Shown: piece after piece, positions 32,144 through 33,726 of the stretch
Numbering within the stretch: position 1 is the stretch's first letter
Layout: the number at the start of each line of letters is the position of its first letter
Origin: Sphingomonas sanguinis
GTDB lineage: Bacteria; Pseudomonadota; Alphaproteobacteria; Sphingomonadales; Sphingomonadaceae
Assembly (NCBI RefSeq): GCF_001476905.1
Contig: NZ_LDTE01000063.1
Location: 1 to 33,726 of the forward strand
Direction: 5' to 3'
DNA length: 33,726 bases
Translations under genes and position numbers: made by a program
Notes under the pieces: generated by a model
Database searches by the model: none
What the model was told of the DNA's origin: nothing
The model's input: the letters and a program-made list of their open reading frames with translations, nothing else

Positions 32144-32146
32144 ATA
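32141..32146 (+). promoter_or_regulatory. TAAATA late motif before the tail completion gene
   Basis: TAAATA, overlapping the gp10-like stop codon, four bases (CCGT) before the ATG at 32151; no Shine-Dalgarno sequence. Confidence 0.5.
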
Positions 32147-32150
32147 CCGT

Positions 32151-32513
32151 ATGATCGACCAGCTTCTAAATGCGCGCCTCAAAACTTGTATTCCGAATGT
32201 CTACCCCAGCGTAGCGCCAACCGCTTACGCTCTTCCATGCGCGGTCTATCAGCTTCTCGAAACACAGGTCACGACCGATCTTGACGGATCAGTAGGCGAC
32301 GAAGGCTTCGTAACGTTCCAAATTAGCATATCGAGTGAGTCTTACGGCCAAGCGAAAATCCTTGCGCGCGCCATCCGAAACAGCCTCATTATCTGGCGTG
32401 AAAACGGTGTCGAGACTGTCGAGTGGCTTGACGAACATATGATGGCCGACACCACAACGCAGGCCACACTTCACCGAGCACTCTTGTTCTTCAAATTCTA
32501 TACAACCGTCTAA
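32151..32513 (+). CDS. tail completion/terminator protein (DUF3168-like)
   Basis: A 120-residue protein in the position of the tail terminator. LLNARLKTCIPNVYPSVAPT, ALPCAVYQLLETQVTTDLDG, FVTFQISISSESYGQAKILA and a C-terminal LHRALLFFKFYT fit DUF3168-type proteins. It caps the tail tube and joins it to the neck. It begins four bases after TAAATA. Confidence 0.78.
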   Translation: MIDQLLNARLKTCIPNVYPSVAPTAYALPCAVYQLLETQVTTDLDGSVGDEGFVTFQISISSESYGQAKILARAIRNSLIIWRENGVETVEWLDEHMMADTTTQATLHRALLFFKFYTTV

Positions 32514-32529
32514 ATCATGCCACGGAGAT

Positions 32530-32535
32530 AAATAT
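32530..32535 (+). promoter_or_regulatory. TAAATA late motif upstream of the tail tube gene
   Basis: TAAATA, 26 bases before the ATG at 32562. In this case a normal AGGAG (32554-32558) lies in the intervening leader. Confidence 0.5.
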
Positions 32536-32561
32536 CCTGAACTATAGTTTTCAGGAGAAAT

Positions 32562-32975
32562 ATGGCCAAGAACGTTTTGCCGTCGCAGGGAACGACAATC
32601 TCAATCAAGACCGGTAGCACCTATACAAAAATCTCGGGCGTCACCGACTTTAGCGGCATCGGCTCGGGCGCTGCATCCATCATTGACGTGACGGACTTGG
32701 ATTCCGTCGCAAAAGAAAAACAGATGGGTATCCCCGATGAGGGTTCGATCAAGATCAGCGTGAACTACATTGTTGCGGACGCTGGTCAGGTGGCATGTGA
32801 CACCGCGCGCACCGCCGGTACGCTGGCATCGTTCAAAGTAGTGGCGAGCGGCACGCAGTGGACGTTCGACGCCTTCGTCCCGTCGTTCGAAAAGTCGGGC
32901 GGCGTCGATAAGCAGTGGACCGGCGCGATCACGCTTGAGGTCAGTGGCCCAGTCACAAAGGGCACTGCCGCCTGA
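32562..32975 (+). CDS. phage major tail tube protein
   Basis: A 137-residue beta-rich protein with the TP901-1/HK97-type tail tube pattern: SQGTTISIKTGSTYTKISGV, SIIDVTDLDSVAKEKQMGIP, DEGSIKISVNYIVADAGQ, then LASFKVVASGTQWTFDAFVP and DKQWTGAITLEVSGPVTK. It polymerises as the inner tube of the long tail. AGGAG lies just before the ATG. Its TGA overlaps the next ATG (TGATG). Confidence 0.88.
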   Translation: MAKNVLPSQGTTISIKTGSTYTKISGVTDFSGIGSGAASIIDVTDLDSVAKEKQMGIPDEGSIKISVNYIVADAGQVACDTARTAGTLASFKVVASGTQWTFDAFVPSFEKSGGVDKQWTGAITLEVSGPVTKGTAA

Positions 32976-33430
32976 TGCTCCTCTCACGAGACGCGATCCT
33001 TGCCGCCCCCATTCCAACCTCTGATGTTGAGGTTCCTGAGTGGGGCGGCACCGTGCGCATCCGCGCATTGTCGGCGCGGGCGCGCGTGGACCTCCTCGAT
33101 GCCATCTACGCCAACGATGCCGCGCATACCGCTTGGAAGGAAGATCAGGCATTACCGGAGGTCGAGCGTGAAGGCCTGCCCCGTGTCGATCTCTACGAAC
33201 AAGCGATCCTGACCGTGATCTTCGGGATCGTGGACGAAAACGGCGACCAGATGTTCAGCGTCGCGGACTATGACGCCTTTGCGGAACTCGACTACCAGAC
33301 CATCGTCTCACTCTGGCAGGCCATGCAAGAACACGCCCGGCGTGATCCCGAAAGTCTAAAAAAAAATTCCGCGCCAGCCCGGAAAGGCGCTTCCTCTTCC
33401 GGCTCGCTCTCGCGCTCGGCAAAACGGTAA
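32975..33430 (+). CDS. tail assembly chaperone G
   Basis: A 151-residue chaperone starting in the TGATG overlap with the tail tube gene. VPEWGGTVRIRALSARARVD, VFGIVDENGDQMFSVADYDA and FAELDYQTIVSLWQAMQEHA are the usual first-chaperone blocks. The 0-frame version continues past an A9 run for about 20 residues of Ser/Lys/Arg-rich tail and stops. Most ribosomes should make this form; some shift to -1 and make the longer GT product. Confidence 0.85.
   Translation: MLLSRDAILAAPIPTSDVEVPEWGGTVRIRALSARARVDLLDAIYANDAAHTAWKEDQALPEVEREGLPRVDLYEQAILTVIFGIVDENGDQMFSVADYDAFAELDYQTIVSLWQAMQEHARRDPESLKKNSAPARKGASSSGSLSRSAKR
33358..33366 (+). promoter_or_regulatory. A9 slippery site for -1 programmed frameshift
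   Basis: Nine consecutive A. In the 0 frame the codons are CTA AAA AAA AAT, which contain the heptamer A AAA AAA. A -1 slip after Lys130 leads to a long, typical T-domain frame. Position and outcome match the lambda G/GT strategy. Confidence 0.8.
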
Positions 33431-33711
33431 GCGAACTCAATCGGCAGCTATCGCCAGATGAGATGGCAGAGTGGGAAGCCTACCACTTTTTCGAACCCTT
33501 CGGCTCTCCCGCTGAGGACGATCGCACCCGCCTTCTCCTCGAAATGGAGTGGTATAAGCGAACGGAAAAAGAGGCTCCCCATTTCCTCGACCGCGACCCC
33601 GAAGAAACTGCCCGATTAGAGGCAAAGCGCGCCGCAGCCGTCACGCTTGAAGATCGTATTGCAGCGGCGTTCGCGGGGTTCAACGTCATTGAGGATGACA
33701 CTGGCTACTAG
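33364..33711 (+). CDS. tail assembly chaperone T domain, made as the GT fusion by -1 frameshift
   Basis: Read from 33364 in the -1 frame this gives 115 residues: FRASPERRFLFRLALALGKT, then VSELNRQLSPDEMAEWEAYH and FFEPFGSP, the typical T-domain signature, followed by an acidic helical tail ending DDTGY. Joined to the first 130 residues of G this makes a 245-residue GT protein. An internal ATG at 33463 lacks a ribosome binding site and would omit the conserved start of the domain, so the frameshift is the likely route. GT recruits tail tube subunits onto the tape measure protein, whose gene should follow just past the window. Confidence 0.82.
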   Translation, partial: KFRASPERRFLFRLALALGKTVSELNRQLSPDEMAEWEAYHFFEPFGSPAEDDRTRLLLEMEWYKRTEKEAPHFLDRDPEETARLEAKRAAAVTLEDRIAAAFAGFNVIEDDTGY

Positions 33712-33726
33712 GGCTGAGACTCAATC

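Larger units (their letters stand above)
10326..33726. mobile_element. temperate siphovirus-type prophage (left and central part, incomplete at right)
   Basis: The element is bounded on the left by the tRNA-Gln 3' fragment and runs past the right edge. It contains an HTH/excisionase-like gene, a replication module, a methyltransferase, cargo genes, and packaging, capsid and tail genes in HK97 order. GC is visibly lower than in the chromosomal genes to the left, and small overlapping genes dominate. No integrase with a catalytic domain, no CI-like repressor and no lysis genes are seen in this part; they may lie beyond the window. Confidence 0.88.

Noticed and set aside
33358..33366. sequencing error in the A9 run splitting one gene
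   Set aside because: A break at this point between tail chaperone frames is expected biology in siphoviruses, and both products have the right lengths.

Overview
The window joins two different kinds of DNA. Positions 1 to about 9.1 kb are GC-rich chromosome of a Gram-negative bacterium. The envelope gene families (MipA/OmpV protein, RND pump with a NodT-type outer membrane lipoprotein, HlyD adaptor) and a MucR/Ros-type regulator in the phage part suggest an alphaproteobacterium, most likely sphingomonad-like. That assignment is an inference from gene content, not from a marker gene. From about 10.3 kb to the right edge lies the left and central part of a temperate HK97-type tailed-phage prophage, with visibly lower GC and many small genes. 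It continues beyond the window.

Chromosomal part: a HlyD-family type I secretion adaptor (+) lies at the left edge. A minus-strand cluster follows, reading from the right: membrane-anchored AraC-type regulator, RND adaptor lipoprotein, RND permease, NodT-type outer membrane lipoprotein, MipA/OmpV protein. A perfect 20-bp palindrome sits between the regulator and the pump genes. At 9.57-10.2 kb is the N-terminal half of a tyrosine integrase without its catalytic domain. At 10326-10370 is the 3' part of a tRNA-Gln gene, from the anticodon loop to CCA. This is best read as the left attachment site of the prophage, placed next to the relic of an older integrated element.

Early and accessory prophage part (10.4-24 kb): a small HTH protein, an FRG-domain protein, a run of tiny minus-strand genes, a DNA methyltransferase divergent from a recombinase-like HTH protein, and a replication module. 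The replication module encodes a DUF3987 ATPase/helicase-like protein, an archaeo-eukaryotic-primase-like protein and a DUF3223-HNH protein in one operon. Upstream of it lie a sigma70-like promoter, a leader that looks like a transcription attenuator which also sequesters the ribosome binding site, and an array of at least 12 TGTCAC/GTGACA hexamers beside an AT-rich tract: a candidate replication origin. Further right are a two-gene cassette (two-TM coiled-coil protein plus nucleoside-deoxyribosyltransferase-like protein, possibly anti-phage defence), a MucR-like regulator and a DUF4236 protein.

Late part (23.9-33.7 kb): HNH nuclease, two inverted cargo genes, then terminase small and large subunits, portal, prohead protease with an apparent nested scaffold start, major capsid protein, connector, head closure, gp10-like protein, tail completion protein, tail tube, and tail assembly chaperones G and GT joined by a -1 frameshift at a run of nine A. 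The order is that of a siphovirus; tape measure, tail tip and lysis genes should follow outside the window. The hexamer TAAATA sits 4-5 nt before the start codon of seven late genes that lack a Shine-Dalgarno sequence, and further upstream of two late genes that have one. It looks like a phage-specific late promoter producing leaderless mRNAs, or a non-canonical translation signal. This motif and the replication-control region are the most promising undescribed features.
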